Shown: positions 21,670 to 33,787 of the stretch, one piece after another
Layout of the letters: the number at the start of each line of letters is the position of its first letter
How positions within the stretch are numbered: position 1 is the first letter of the stretch
Origin: Sphingomonas sp. AX6
GTDB taxonomy: Bacteria > Pseudomonadota > Alphaproteobacteria > Sphingomonadales > Sphingomonadaceae
Length of the DNA: 64,000 bases
Direction of reading: 5' to 3'
NCBI RefSeq assembly: GCF_902506605.1
Contig: NZ_LR733979.1
Location: 2,526,008 to 2,590,007, forward strand
Made by a program: the position numbers and the translations under genes
Notes under the pieces: model-generated
Told to the model about the DNA's origin: nothing
The model's input: only the letters and a program-made list of their open reading frames with translations
The model's database searches: none

Positions 21670-22605
21670 TTACAGTGTCTTCAGCACCGCCTCGATATCG
21701 TCCATCGAAATCACGCTCGCGGTCGTAGCGTCCGGCGCGGAGCGCTTGACCATGGGGCCGAGCACCTTGCCGCCCACCTCGACGAATTCGGTCACGCCCG
21801 CCTCGAACATCGCGATCACCGATTCGCGCCAGCGGACCATGCCGGTGACCTGTTCGACCAACAGCGCCTTGATCGTCTGGGGGTCCGCGACCGGTGCGGC
21901 CGTGACGTTGGCATAAAGCGGCACCAGCGGCGCCTGTACCGCGACCGCACCCAGAGCCTCGGCCATCACGTCGGCGGCGGGCTGCATCAACGGGCAATGA
22001 AAGGGTGCGGAAACCGGCAACAGGATCGCACGCTTCGCGCCCATTTCCTTCGCCAATGGCAAGGCACGCTCGACCGCGGCCTTCGAACCCGAAATCACCA
22101 CCTGCGACGGGTCGTTATCATTCGCGACGGTGCAGACTTCGCCGTCAGCCGCGGCATCGGCAATCGCCTGTGCCTTGTCGCGGTCCGCGCCCAGGATCGC
22201 GGCCATCGCGCCTTCGCCGACGGGCACCGCCGCCTGCATCGCCCGCCCGCGTGTCTTGAGCAGCCGCGCCGTCGTCGACAGGTCGATCGCACCCGCCGCA
22301 CACAGCGCGGTATATTCGCCCAGTGAATGCCCGGCGACGAAATCCGCCTTGTTGGCCAGGGTGATCCCGCCTTCGCGCTCCATCACCCGCAATACGGCGA
22401 TGGCATGCGCCATGATCGCGGGCTGCGCGTTCTCGGTAAGGGTCAGGTCGCTTTCCGGCCCTTCGGTCATCAGTTTGAACAGCGACTGGCCCAGCGCGTG
22501 ATCGACTTCCTGAAACACTTCGCGCGCGGTCGGCGACGCGGCGGCCAGCGCCTGCCCCATGCCGACCGACTGGCTGCCCTGCCCTGGAAAGATGAATGCG
22601 CGCAC
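21670..22605 (-). CDS. fabD: Malonyl-CoA:ACP transacylase
   Basis: The 311-aa enzyme loads malonyl onto ACP. It begins RAFIFPGQGSQSVGMG, has catalytic serine in VAGHSLGEYTALCAAGAI, and GSKAAVERAL/VSAPFHCPLMQPA with the catalytic His. The start is GTG at 22605, chosen because GAAAGGG lies 8 nt upstream and the family N-terminus follows at once; the frame extends upstream to an ATG at 22653 with non-conserved residues. It is first in fabD-fabG-acpP-fabF. Confidence 0.94.
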   Translation of the reverse strand: MRAFIFPGQGSQSVGMGQALAAASPTAREVFQEVDHALGQSLFKLMTEGPESDLTLTENAQPAIMAHAIAVLRVMEREGGITLANKADFVAGHSLGEYTALCAAGAIDLSTTARLLKTRGRAMQAAVPVGEGAMAAILGADRDKAQAIADAAADGEVCTVANDNDPSQVVISGSKAAVERALPLAKEMGAKRAILLPVSAPFHCPLMQPAADVMAEALGAVAVQAPLVPLYANVTAAPVADPQTIKALLVEQVTGMVRWRESVIAMFEAGVTEFVEVGGKVLGPMVKRSAPDATTASVISMDDIEAVLKTL

Positions 22606-22838
22606 GGTTTCAACCCTTTCGATGCGTGAAGCGCCCGCGCCTATGCCCTCCAAATCCGCCTTGCAAGCCGCCCGCGACGCCCGGTTCTGAACACAGGTTC
22701 ATCAAACCCGCGCTTTTGCGACCTTTTGCGACCAAATCACGGCGTTTGCGACAATCGCCTGCGACACGCAGCCCCCAGATTGTTCTCATCGCCGCACAGT
22801 CAGCGGCAAGCCAGTTCAACACCCAAGGAGTAAGCCAC

Positions 22839-23285
22839 ATGAAGAAGCTAGCCATCGCAGCCATCGCCGCTTCGATCTTCGCGCTTCCGGCAGCCGCCGA
22901 TGCGCAGGGTCGCACCGTGATCCGGGAGCGTCCGAACGCCACCGTCGTCATCAATCGCGGCAACGGCTATCAGCAGCGTCAGGTCATTCAGCACAACAAC
23001 CGCGCCAATAATCGGGCAGCCCGTCAGTACAATCGTGCGGTCCGTCAGGATCAGCGCGCGTATCGCCAGGACCAGCGGGCCTATCGCCAGTGGCAGCGCG
23101 GCCAGCGTTTCGACCAGCGTTACGCACCGAACTACCGTGCGATCAACTATCGCAGCTATGCCAATCGCGGTGTCTATGCCCCGCCGCGCGGGTATCAGTG
23201 GGTTCAGTCGGGTAACGACGCCGTTCTGATCTCGCTGGCAAGCGGCCTGATCGGTGCCGTCATCGGCGGCGCGATCTTCAACTAA
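22839..23285 (+). CDS. RcnB-like secreted protein
   Basis: A 148-aa exported protein: signal peptide MKKLAIAAIAASIFALPAAA ending at DAQ, then an Arg/Gln/Tyr/Asn-rich repetitive stretch (RQDQRAYRQDQRAYRQWQRG), then APPRGYQWVQSGNDAVLISL and a C-terminal glycine-rich hydrophobic stretch (GLIGAVIGGAIF). The PPRGYxWV and NDAVLI signatures are those of the RcnB (nickel/cobalt homeostasis) family; a metal role is inferred only. AAGGAG is 8 nt upstream of the ATG. A strong terminator follows. Confidence 0.8.
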   Translation: MKKLAIAAIAASIFALPAAADAQGRTVIRERPNATVVINRGNGYQQRQVIQHNNRANNRAARQYNRAVRQDQRAYRQDQRAYRQWQRGQRFDQRYAPNYRAINYRSYANRGVYAPPRGYQWVQSGNDAVLISLASGLIGAVIGGAIFN

Positions 23286-23307
23286 GGGTAACGAGACCCC
23301 AGCGAAG

Positions 23308-23340
23308 GGCGGCGTGTCGGAGACGGCACGCCGCCTTTTT
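23308..23340 (+). terminator. Rho-independent terminator of the RcnB-like gene
   Basis: GGCGGCGTG and CACGCCGCC form a perfect 9-bp stem around TCGGAGACGG, followed by TTTTT, 22 nt after the stop codon. Confidence 0.9.
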
Positions 23341-23490
23341 GCTTGCCTTCGCACCCCAAATCCTTATGGGACGGCGCATCAGGGGCGTCGAACTTCGGTT
23401 CCGCGCCCTCGATTCATTGACCAAGACGACAGCCGGAGGGGTCTCGCGAAGGGCGCGGGATCAGCGATCGGCCAACAGTGAGAAGAAGCT

Positions 23491-23907
23491 ATGGCTCTGT
23501 ACGAGCACATCTTCCTTGCGCGCCAGGATCTGGCACAGGCGCAGGTGGATGCACTGGCGGAAAACGCCGCAAAGATCATCACCGACCATAAGGGCAAGGT
23601 CGTAAAGACCGAAAGCTGGGGCCTTCGTAGCCTCGCTTACCGCATCGCCAAGAACCGCAAGGCGCATTACGTCATGCTCGAAATCGACGCGCCCGGCGAC
23701 GTCGTGGCCGAGCTTGAGCGCCAGACCAACATCAACGAAGACGTGATCCGCTACATGACCATCCGTACGGATGCGCTTGAAGAAGGTCCCTCGGTGATGA
23801 TGCGCAAGAGCGACCGTAGCGAGCGCGGCGACCGCCGTGATCGTGGCGACCGCGGTGATCGTGGCGATCGTGGCCCCCGTCGCGACCGCGACGGCGGCGA
23901 CCAGTAA
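23491..23907 (+). CDS. rpsF: 30S ribosomal protein S6
   Basis: The 138-aa protein has the S6 fold: [38 protein letters not shown] and [20 protein letters not shown]. The last 30 residues are a low-complexity Arg/Asp/Gly tail ([17 protein letters not shown]), as in many alphaproteobacterial S6 proteins. GTGAGAAG precedes the ATG. First gene of rpsF-rpsR-rplI; the 150-nt leader before it is GC-rich and may carry autoregulatory structure that I could not define. Confidence 0.97.
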   Translation: MALYEHIFLARQDLAQAQVDALAENAAKIITDHKGKVVKTESWGLRSLAYRIAKNRKAHYVMLEIDAPGDVVAELERQTNINEDVIRYMTIRTDALEEGPSVMMRKSDRSERGDRRDRGDRGDRGDRGPRRDRDGGDQ

Positions 23908-23919
23908 GGAGTAGCGAAC

Positions 23920-24144
23920 ATGGCACGACCCTTTTTCCGCCGCCGCAAGAGCTGCCCCTTCTCCGCGAAGGACGCGCCCCGGATCGATTACAAGGACGTA
24001 CGTCTGCTTCAGGGCTTCGTCTCCGAGCGTGGCAAGATCGTCCCGTCGCGCATCACTTCGGTGAGCGCAAAGAAGCAGCGCGAACTGGCCCAGGCCATCA
24101 AGCGCGCCCGTCATCTGGGCCTGCTGCCCTACATCGTTAAGTAA
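23920..24144 (+). CDS. rpsR: 30S ribosomal protein S18
   Basis: The 74-aa S18 begins [20 protein letters not shown], continues [20 protein letters not shown] and ends [14 protein letters not shown], all canonical. It follows rpsF by 12 nt with a TAAGGAG Shine-Dalgarno overlapping the previous stop. It binds S6 in the 30S platform. Confidence 0.97.
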   Translation: MARPFFRRRKSCPFSAKDAPRIDYKDVRLLQGFVSERGKIVPSRITSVSAKKQRELAQAIKRARHLGLLPYIVK

Positions 24145-24155
24145 GGAGCGCACCC

Positions 24156-24785
24156 ATGGATCTCATCCTGCTGGAACGCGTCGACAAGCTCGGCGCCATT
24201 GGCGACGTGGTATCGGTCAAGGACGGTTACGCACGTAACTTCCTGCTGCCGAACAAGAAGGCGCTGCGCGCCAACGCCGCCAACAAGAAAGTCTTCGAAG
24301 CCAATCGCGAACGCATCGAGGCGGACAACGCCGCGAAGCGTGGCGTGGCCGAACAGGACGCAAAGAAGGTCGACGGCGCGTCGGTGACCCTGATCCGTCA
24401 GGCATCGAACACCGGCCAGCTCTACGGTTCGGTCGCGGTCCGCGACCTGATCGAAGCACTGGAAGCCCAGGGCCACAAGATCGCACGCAACCAAGTCGTC
24501 CTGGACAAGCCGATCAAGTCGATCGGCGTCTATGACGTGAAGGTCGCGTTGCACCCCGAAGTGTCGGTGACCGTCAAGGTCAACGTCGCCCGTTCGCCTG
24601 AAGAAGCAGAAATGCAGGAACAGGGCGTCGACGTGATGGCTGCGATGTTCGAACAGGACACGGCAGGCTTCACCGAAGACCGCGACCCCAACCTGGAGCC
24701 CGGCGAATTCGCTGCTGCCGAAGGCGATGCGGGTTCGGACGACGCGCCGCAAGCTTCGGAAGGTTCGGAGGAAGAGCAGGCCTAA
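24156..24785 (+). CDS. rplI: 50S ribosomal protein L9
   Basis: The 209-aa L9 starts MDLILLERVDKLGAIGDVVS, VKDGYARNFLLPNKKALRA, and has the C-terminal rRNA-binding lobe (GQLYGSVAVRDLIEALEAQG; LDKPIKSIGVYDVKVALHPE). An acidic C-terminal extension of about 50 residues exceeds the 148-aa E. coli form, which is common in this class. TAAGGAG precedes the ATG by 4 nt. The operon ends at a strong terminator. Confidence 0.97.
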   Translation: MDLILLERVDKLGAIGDVVSVKDGYARNFLLPNKKALRANAANKKVFEANRERIEADNAAKRGVAEQDAKKVDGASVTLIRQASNTGQLYGSVAVRDLIEALEAQGHKIARNQVVLDKPIKSIGVYDVKVALHPEVSVTVKVNVARSPEEAEMQEQGVDVMAAMFEQDTAGFTEDRDPNLEPGEFAAAEGDAGSDDAPQASEGSEEEQA

Positions 24786-24814
24786 GCCGCTCGACCGCCG
24801 ACGCCAGACAAACG

Positions 24815-24853
24815 AAAGGGCCGCCCCGGAGATACCGGAGCGGCCCTTTTTTG
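24815..24853 (+). terminator. Rho-independent terminator of rpsF-rpsR-rplI
   Basis: AAAGGGCCGC pairs with GCGGCCCTTT around an inner CCGGAGATACCGG hairpin, followed by a T-run (TTTTTTG). It begins 29 nt after the rplI stop. Confidence 0.93.
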
Positions 24854-24875
24854 TTTCCGAACGTTCTACCTAAAA

Positions 24876-24986
24876 CGTCACCCCGGCCGAAGTGCCGGGT
24901 TCCACTCATCCACGAGCGTCATCGAAAATTGGGGAACGACAAGCCAAGCCCCAAAGTGGACCCCGGCACTACGGCCGGGGTGACGA
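24876..24986. repeat. Intergenic inverted repeat (GTGGACCCCGGCA family)
   Basis: ACGTCACCCCGGCCGAAGTG...TTCCACT (24876-24905) is mirrored by AGTGGACCCCGGCACTACGG...GGTGACG (24955-24985). It is nearly the same element as that in the fabD-fabG gap at 21583-21668. Confidence 0.8.
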
Positions 24987-24992
24987 ATGGGT

Positions 24993-25073
24993 TTACGGAC
25001 AAGCCGCAACCGCCCCACACACCGCCACCAGCGGGATAAGTGCCAGAATAACCGGGAAAATCTGCTTAACCAT
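24993..25073 (-). CDS. Possible 26-aa single-pass membrane peptide
   Basis: An ATG at 25073, preceded on the minus strand by AGGTGAGACG (a good Shine-Dalgarno), opens a 26-codon frame reading MVKQIFPVILALIPLVAVCG followed by AVAACP. It is a short basic start, a hydrophobic helix and two cysteines, the composition of a small inner-membrane protein. No homology can be claimed. The stop abuts the palindromic repeat. A chance open frame of this size is quite possible; the ribosome site and uniform hydrophobicity are the only support. Confidence 0.35.
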   Translation of the reverse strand: MVKQIFPVILALIPLVAVCGAVAACP

Positions 25074-25156
25074 CGTCTCACCTGTCTGTTCGGTGAATAG
25101 AATGCACAGGGCGATGAATGGTTGCGAGGCAAAGAATGACACGCTTAAAACGAAAC

Positions 25157-25769
25157 TCAGAACGGCTTCATGACCTCAATCATGAGCCAAGGACCCAGTC
25201 CGCCGTCGAACCCACCACCGATGTAGCTTTCAGTATCGGTGATAAGCCAAGGCGCGGCGGCGAGATAGAACGAAATTAGCTCGGACTCCGAAGGATAATT
25301 ATAATATCTGCCGACTGCATCCCGCCCCTCGCGTCCGCCGGATTTGAATGTCGCACAGTGGAGTCCTCCGGGTTTCAATGCGCGAAAAATTCGAGAAAGC
25401 ACATCTGGCAAGGCGGGTCGCGGAACATGGATCAGGCTGGCACTCGCCCACGCCGCGTCATAGGCCTCGACGTCCTCAAGCTGGTCAAACCGTTCGACCC
25501 TAACATTTATCCCGAGCCTTTGGCCCGTTTCGACTGCAATCCGGTCCGAAGCATCAATCGCCTCCACCGAGTGTCCTTGTTCAAGAAACGCAGCGGTATC
25601 GATCCCACCCCCGCACCCTAAAATCGATGATCCGTGAACGAGCGGGCAATTTGGACAGGAAATGTTCGAGAAACCGGTTTTGACCACCCGGTCCGCCTGC
25701 CCGATAGGTCGGGGCAACATCCGAGTAATGGCGCAATGTGGCAGGGTCAAAAGGCGTCGTAATTTCCAT
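25157..25769 (-). pseudogene. Class I SAM-dependent methyltransferase, frameshifted
   Basis: Two minus-strand frames together encode one methyltransferase of about 203 aa. The first starts at ATG 25769 (MEITTPFDPATLRHYSDVAP) and runs to SRIID; the second continues LGCGGGIDTAAFLEQGHSVE (the SAM-binding motif I), ASASLIHVPRPALPDV (motif IV region) and FRALKPGGLHC. The join is at the A-run 25620-25623 (TTTT on the coding strand): removal of one T restores IIDLGCGGGID. Either a real inactivating single-base insertion or a homopolymer sequencing error. It lies just downstream of mutL on the same strand (11 nt). Confidence 0.8.
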
Positions 25770-25780
25770 ATCGTAGCCGC

Positions 25781-28784
<3,004 letters not shown>

Positions 28785-28856
28785 TTTCGAAAGGCGCGTT
28801 CGGGGGGTAGGTCAGCAGCGGCCCTTCCCTCCGGACGCGGTTAGGCTGGGGTAAAG

Positions 28857-29750
28857 ATGGCGCCGCAGCGCAACCGGCGTCCGGGCTTTTCGCGGCGGGC
28901 GCAATATAGCCTGTTTCTGGGCTATGTGATCGCCGGCGCAGGCGCGCTTCTGGGCGCCATCCTGCTTGCGCTGTCGGCGGTCAACCCGCCCGCCTATCAG
29001 CATCTGCGCGGCGGAATTCGCGAAGTCACCACGCCCATCTCGTCCGCACTCGATTGGGTCCGCCGATCTGTGGGCAACGTGCCGGAAGCAATCGGCCATT
29101 ATTTCTTTGTCATGGGCGAAAACGCACAGCTCCGCGCGGAGGTGAAGGCGACTCGCCCGGTGCTGGTCCAGGCGCAATCGATCAACCGCGAAAACGCCCG
29201 GCTGCGCGCGCTATTGCGGGTTCAGGACGTGCCGGTCGAGGGTGTGGTCACCGCGCGGCTCGTCAATTCGTCCGCCTCCAGCACGCGGCGTTTCGCCACC
29301 CTGAACGCCGGGTCGCGCCACGGAGTCCGCGTCGGCCAGCCGGTGCGCGGTCCCGAAGGCCTGATCGGCCGCATCGTCGAGGTCAGTCCCAACACCGCGC
29401 GGGTTCTGCTGATCCTCGATACCGAAAGCATCGTGCCAGTACGCCGGGCGCAGGACGGGCTGCCCGCCCTCGCGATCGGGCGCGGCGACGGGCTGATCGA
29501 CATCCGCTCGGCAAACGTCGCCAACATACCGCTCAATTCGGGTGATCTGTTCGTCACCTCGGGCACCGGCGGCCTTTATCCGCCCAACGTTCCCGTGGCG
29601 CGCGTGATGCGCAATGCCGACGATTCCAGCCTGGCGCGACCGATGGCCAGTCCCGACGCCTATGATTTCGCGCTGGTCCAGACCGCGTTTCAGCCGCCCC
29701 CAGAGCCCGCGGCGCTGGCCGAGCCTCCGCCGGGACAGGATATTCCGTGA
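28857..29750 (+). CDS. mreC: Rod-shape-determining protein MreC
   Basis: The 297-aa periplasmic elongasome scaffold has one N-terminal transmembrane helix (SLFLGYVIAGAGALLGAILL), a coiled-coil (VLVQAQSINRENARLRALLR) and the two beta-barrel domains (VTARLVNSSASSTRRFATLN; LIGRIVEVSPNTARVLLILD). The C-terminus is Pro-rich. It follows mreB by 72 nt and overlaps mreD by 4 nt. Confidence 0.95.
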   Translation: MAPQRNRRPGFSRRAQYSLFLGYVIAGAGALLGAILLALSAVNPPAYQHLRGGIREVTTPISSALDWVRRSVGNVPEAIGHYFFVMGENAQLRAEVKATRPVLVQAQSINRENARLRALLRVQDVPVEGVVTARLVNSSASSTRRFATLNAGSRHGVRVGQPVRGPEGLIGRIVEVSPNTARVLLILDTESIVPVRRAQDGLPALAIGRGDGLIDIRSANVANIPLNSGDLFVTSGTGGLYPPNVPVARVMRNADDSSLARPMASPDAYDFALVQTAFQPPPEPAALAEPPPGQDIP

Positions 29751-30256
29751 CCCCGGTCAACGCTTCCCGAATCGGCGCACCCGAACCGCCTGGACGCGAA
29801 GTTTGGCTTGCTCCCGTCACGGTGATGCTGGGCTCGCTGATCACGCTGATTCCGATCGTCGCCACCGTCCCCTTCCTCCCCCCTTTCGGCCTGATGCTGC
29901 TGATCGCGTGGCGGATGCGGCGGCCCGACGTCTTTCGCACCTGGGCAGCGGTCCCGCTGGGCCTGTTCGACGATCTCGTCTCGGGCCAGCCGCTGGGCAG
30001 TGCCATGTTATTGTGGACGATCGCCTATCTGGCCATCGACATCATCGACGCGCGGCTGGTATGGCGGAGTTTCTGGCATGACTTCGCGATTGCGGCAGGG
30101 GGCGTCGCATTCGTGCTGGTGGCGGGACGGCTGGTCGCGACCGGCTTTACCGCACATGTCGACACCGTGCTTTTGGTACAGATTTTGATTGCGATGGCCT
30201 TTTACCCCCTGATTGCCTTGCTGGTCGCGCGCTGGGATCCGCGGGTCGCGGAATGA
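29747..30256 (+). CDS. mreD: Rod-shape-determining protein MreD
   Basis: The 169-aa polytopic inner-membrane protein has about five hydrophobic segments (e.g. VMLGSLITLIPIVATVPFLP; AMLLWTIAYLAIDIID; ILIAMAFYPLIALLVARW), little sequence conservation but conserved position between mreC and PBP2. Starts and stops overlap neighbours by 4 nt on both sides. Confidence 0.9.
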   Translation: MTPVNASRIGAPEPPGREVWLAPVTVMLGSLITLIPIVATVPFLPPFGLMLLIAWRMRRPDVFRTWAAVPLGLFDDLVSGQPLGSAMLLWTIAYLAIDIIDARLVWRSFWHDFAIAAGGVAFVLVAGRLVATGFTAHVDTVLLVQILIAMAFYPLIALLVARWDPRVAE

Positions 30257-32244
30257 GCGGGCCCGCACGCATCGTCAGCGAAGCGGCCCAGAGTTTCAGC
30301 TTTTCGCGCCGCGCCATGCTGGTCGGCGGCGGACAGGCCGCGCTCGGGCTGGTGCTGGCCGGACGCATGGGCTGGCTGTCGATCGCCGAGAATGAACGCT
30401 ATGCGCTGCTCGCCGACAGCAATCGGGTCAACATCACGCTCATCCCGCCCCGCCGCGGCTGGATCGTCGATCGCAATGGCGCGCCGATCGCCAGCAACCG
30501 CACCGATTTCCGCGTCGATCTGATCCCCGACCGGATCGAGGATAAGGAACGGGTCGTCGGCCAGTTGCGCGATCTGCTCGCGCTTACGCCTGACGATATC
30601 GAACGGATCATGAAGGATCTGGAAGGGGCATCGGGATTCCGCCCCGTCCCCGTCGCCGAAAACCTGAACTGGGAACGTTTCGCCGCGGTCAGCGTCCGCT
30701 TGCCCGAACTGCCCGGCGTGTCGCCGACGCGTGGATTCGCGCGCTATTATCCCGCCGGTGCCGCGGTCGGCCATCTGGTGGGCTATGTCGGGTCCGCCAC
30801 CCGCGAGCAATATCTGGAAACCAAAAACCCACTGATGAACACGCCGGGATTCAAACTCGGCAAGGACGGCATCGAAAAGGTGCTTGAGGACAAGTTGCAG
30901 GGCGTCCCCGGTGCCAAACGGGTGGAGGTCACCGCGCGCGGGCGGCTGGTCCGCGAACTCGATACCCGCCCCGACCAGCAGGGCGGCACCGTCAAACTGA
31001 CGATCGACGCGGGGTTGCAGGAATATGCCGCGCGTCGGCTTGGCAATGAATCGGGATCGGTGGTCGTCATCGACTGCCTGACCGGCGGCATCGTCGCGCT
31101 CGCCTCGATGCCGTCCTACGATCCCAATTCCTTTTCGATGGGTATCAGCAGCAACGAATATGCGATGTTGCAGGAAAACGATCACCTGCCGCTGACCAAC
31201 AAAGCGTTGCAGGGGCTCTATCCCCCCGGATCGACGCTGAAACCGACCAATGCGATGGCCATTCAGGCCGCGGGCATCGATCCCACCCGCGTCATCAACT
31301 GCCCCGGCGGCTATACGCTCGGCAATCGCCGCTTCGGTTGTCTGGGGCGGCATGGGCCGATGACGATGCACACCGCGATCGCGCGCTCGTGCAATACCTA
31401 TTTCTACGCGCTGGGTCGCGAAATCGGGATCGAACGACTGGCCGACGCCGCACGCAAACTGGGCTTTGGTGCCGATTACGACATCCCGATGCCGTCGCAG
31501 CGTTACGGCACCGTGCCCGATACGGCATGGAAGATGCGCCGCTTCGATCAGGCCTGGACCCAAGCGGACACGCTCAACACCGCGATCGGCCAGGGCTATT
31601 TCCTCGCCAGCCCGTTTCAGCTCGCGCTGTCCACCGCGCGTATCGCGTCAGGCAAAGCGCTGATCCCGCATATGATCGCAGGCCAGGTCGGGGCCGCTGC
31701 CGCGCTCGCCTTTCCGCCAGAACATCTTGCGGTGGTGCGCGCCGGTATGGACGAAGTCGTCAACGGGGCGGGGACTGCGGTCCGCTCCAAACTCCCCTTC
31801 CCCGATATCCGCATGGGCGGAAAGACGGGGACCGCGCAGGTCCGCCGCCTGTCGGGCATGGCGCGCGGCGGACGCAACGTGCCATGGAAATACCGCGACC
31901 ACGGCCTGTTCGTCGGCTTCGCGCCCGTCGATGCCCCACGTTATGCGATCGCCGTCGTCATCGAACACGGCATGTCCGGATCGGGCGCCGCGGCACCCGT
32001 TGCGCGCGATTGCATGACGTTCCTGTACGACCGGAACAAGGCGATGGACGTGCTCGCACCGATGGAAAAGGAATGGGGAGGCACGATTGCGGAACGCATG
32101 GCGATGGAGGAAGCGGTGTTCCTCGCCCGGAAACAGGCCGAGGCCGCCGGGATCGCGTTGCCCGCCGGACCGACGCCTGACGTGTCTCCGGGTGCGGCTC
32201 CCTCCCCCAACCCTGCCGCACCACCCGTCGCAATTCCGGAATGA
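30253..32244 (+). CDS. mrdA: Penicillin-binding protein 2 (elongasome transpeptidase)
   Basis: The 663-aa class B PBP crosslinks peptidoglycan during cell elongation. One N-terminal transmembrane helix (AMLVGGGQAALGLVLAGRMG), the dimerisation/pedestal region (RRGWIVDRNGAPIASNRTDF), and the transpeptidase domain with SxxK in YPPGSTLKPTNA, SxN in ARSCNTYFYALG and KTG in GGKTGTAQV. A Pro-rich C-terminal tail (GPTPDVSPGAAPSPNPAAPP) extends beyond the usual end. It overlaps mreD and rodA by 4 nt each. Confidence 0.96.
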   Translation: MSGPARIVSEAAQSFSFSRRAMLVGGGQAALGLVLAGRMGWLSIAENERYALLADSNRVNITLIPPRRGWIVDRNGAPIASNRTDFRVDLIPDRIEDKERVVGQLRDLLALTPDDIERIMKDLEGASGFRPVPVAENLNWERFAAVSVRLPELPGVSPTRGFARYYPAGAAVGHLVGYVGSATREQYLETKNPLMNTPGFKLGKDGIEKVLEDKLQGVPGAKRVEVTARGRLVRELDTRPDQQGGTVKLTIDAGLQEYAARRLGNESGSVVVIDCLTGGIVALASMPSYDPNSFSMGISSNEYAMLQENDHLPLTNKALQGLYPPGSTLKPTNAMAIQAAGIDPTRVINCPGGYTLGNRRFGCLGRHGPMTMHTAIARSCNTYFYALGREIGIERLADAARKLGFGADYDIPMPSQRYGTVPDTAWKMRRFDQAWTQADTLNTAIGQGYFLASPFQLALSTARIASGKALIPHMIAGQVGAAAALAFPPEHLAVVRAGMDEVVNGAGTAVRSKLPFPDIRMGGKTGTAQVRRLSGMARGGRNVPWKYRDHGLFVGFAPVDAPRYAIAVVIEHGMSGSGAAAPVARDCMTFLYDRNKAMDVLAPMEKEWGGTIAERMAMEEAVFLARKQAEAAGIALPAGPTPDVSPGAAPSPNPAAPPVAIPE

Positions 32245-33353
32245 CCGCGCTTTCGATCGTCCCCGCCCCCGTCATGCGCCTGCCATGGGGGGCACTGACC
32301 CTCGTCCTTGCGCTGGGCGGGTTCGGCGCGTTGATGCTCTATTCGGCTGCAGGCGGCAGCATGACGCCCTGGGCATTCAGCCACAGCATCCGGTTCGGCT
32401 TCTTCTTCTGCGTGGCGATGGTCATGTCGCGCATTCCGATCGATTGGTATCGTCAGGCCACCTTCCCGGCCTATGCGGTGACGCTCGTCCTCATCGTCCT
32501 GACCGAAATCATCGGCCACACCGCAGGCGGCGCGCAAAGCTGGCTCGATCTGGGTTTCATGCGGCTCCAGCCATCGGAGTTGATGAAGCTCGCCATGGTG
32601 CTCTCCATCGCCCGATTCTACGAAATGCTGCCTGCGGGCGAGACGCGTAAATTCAGCGCGATCTGGCCTGCGGGCGTGCTGATCATGGTGCCCGCCGGCC
32701 TGGTGCTCATCCAGCCCGATCTCGGCACCGCGGTCATGATAATTGCCGGCGGCGCGACATTGATGTTCCTGGCAGGCGTGCCCTTGCGCCTGTTCGTCGC
32801 GGGCGGGCTGGCCGCCGCCGTCGCGATCCCGTTGATGATCAATTACGGTATGCAGGAATATCAGCAGAAACGCGTGCTGATCTTCCTCGACCCCGAAGCA
32901 GACCCCCTGGGCGCAGGCTATCACATCACCCAGTCGAAGATCGCGATCGGATCGGGCGGATTGTTCGGAAAAGGGTTCCTCAACGGCACCCAGGTTCATC
33001 TGAATTATCTGCCCGAAGGTCACACCGATTTCGTATTCGCGCTGGTCGCCGAGGAATTTGGCCTGGTCGGCGGCGTCGCGCTGATCGTTGCATTCGTAGC
33101 GCTATGCGTATGGGGCATCGGCGTCGCGATGCGCGCCAAGACCAAATTCGAACGCCTGACCGCCGCCGCGATCTCGGCCACGATCTTCTTCTACGTCGCG
33201 ATCAACCTGCTCATGGTCATGGGCTTGGCCCCGGTCACCGGCATCCCCCTCCCCCTCATCAGCCACGGCGGCTCGTCGATGATGACGGTCATGTTTGCAC
33301 TCGGCATCCTATTCGCCATCGATCGCGAAAGCCGCAAAGTGCAGCGCTGGTAG
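32241..33353 (+). CDS. rodA: Rod-shape peptidoglycan glycosyltransferase RodA (SEDS)
   Basis: The 370-aa polytopic SEDS enzyme polymerises lipid II with PBP2. About ten membrane segments; family motifs AQSWLDLGFMRLQPSELMKL, LVLIQPDLGTAVMIIAGGAT, IAIGSGGLFGKGFLNGTQ, YLPEGHTDFVFALVAEEFG (with the catalytic Asp-region) and GIPLPLISHGGSSMMTVMFA. Last gene of the operon, 100 nt upstream of tRNA-Lys. Confidence 0.96.
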   Translation: MTALSIVPAPVMRLPWGALTLVLALGGFGALMLYSAAGGSMTPWAFSHSIRFGFFFCVAMVMSRIPIDWYRQATFPAYAVTLVLIVLTEIIGHTAGGAQSWLDLGFMRLQPSELMKLAMVLSIARFYEMLPAGETRKFSAIWPAGVLIMVPAGLVLIQPDLGTAVMIIAGGATLMFLAGVPLRLFVAGGLAAAVAIPLMINYGMQEYQQKRVLIFLDPEADPLGAGYHITQSKIAIGSGGLFGKGFLNGTQVHLNYLPEGHTDFVFALVAEEFGLVGGVALIVAFVALCVWGIGVAMRAKTKFERLTAAAISATIFFYVAINLLMVMGLAPVTGIPLPLISHGGSSMMTVMFALGILFAIDRESRKVQRW

Positions 33354-33453
33354 GTTTTTAGGGCAAAAGGCGGTTGCCAACCTCAAACCCCGGTGCTAAC
33401 CGCGCGCTTCCAAACGAAACGACGGCCATCGGAGCCGCCGATTTCACCCGGAT

Positions 33454-33529
<76 letters not shown>

Positions 33530-33787
33530 TTTTCTAGTATCCATCGCTTAGGATACGAATGTGACCTTCGGCGGTGGTAAGCCAATCCGCCTGCTGAATA
33601 ACAGGTCAGTCACTACGTATCCCTTAAGCCTTGATACAGAGCCTGTAGGCGAAGGGGCTGTTTCGAACCGACAGAAGCGTTACCCGCGGCGACACTTAAA
33701 AAGAACGGGATGGGTAAACGAACGGCTGGCAGGCCGAAAAAGATGACGAATGAGCCAGCACGCAATTCAGTTCAGGAGAATCACGGG
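33530..33787. other. AT-richer segment between tRNA-Lys and the IS remnant
   Basis: The 258 nt just inside the presumed island edge have visibly lower GC than the flanks and no recognisable gene. A short plus-strand frame from ATG 33710 encodes MGKRTAGRPKKMTNEPARNS and runs on into the IS-derived sequence; its GRPKK resembles an AT-hook but the frame appears cut by the insertion. It may be what is left of an integration module. Confidence 0.4.

Noticed and set aside
23341..23490. S6:S18-binding leader RNA upstream of rpsF
   Set aside because: CCG-containing GC-rich hairpins are present, but I could not establish the specific bulge-loop of that motif; a covariance model search would be decisive.
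25157..25769. Programmed frameshift in the methyltransferase
   Set aside because: The T-run is short, no slippery heptamer with downstream structure is apparent, and the first frame runs on for only about ten residues of unrelated sequence.
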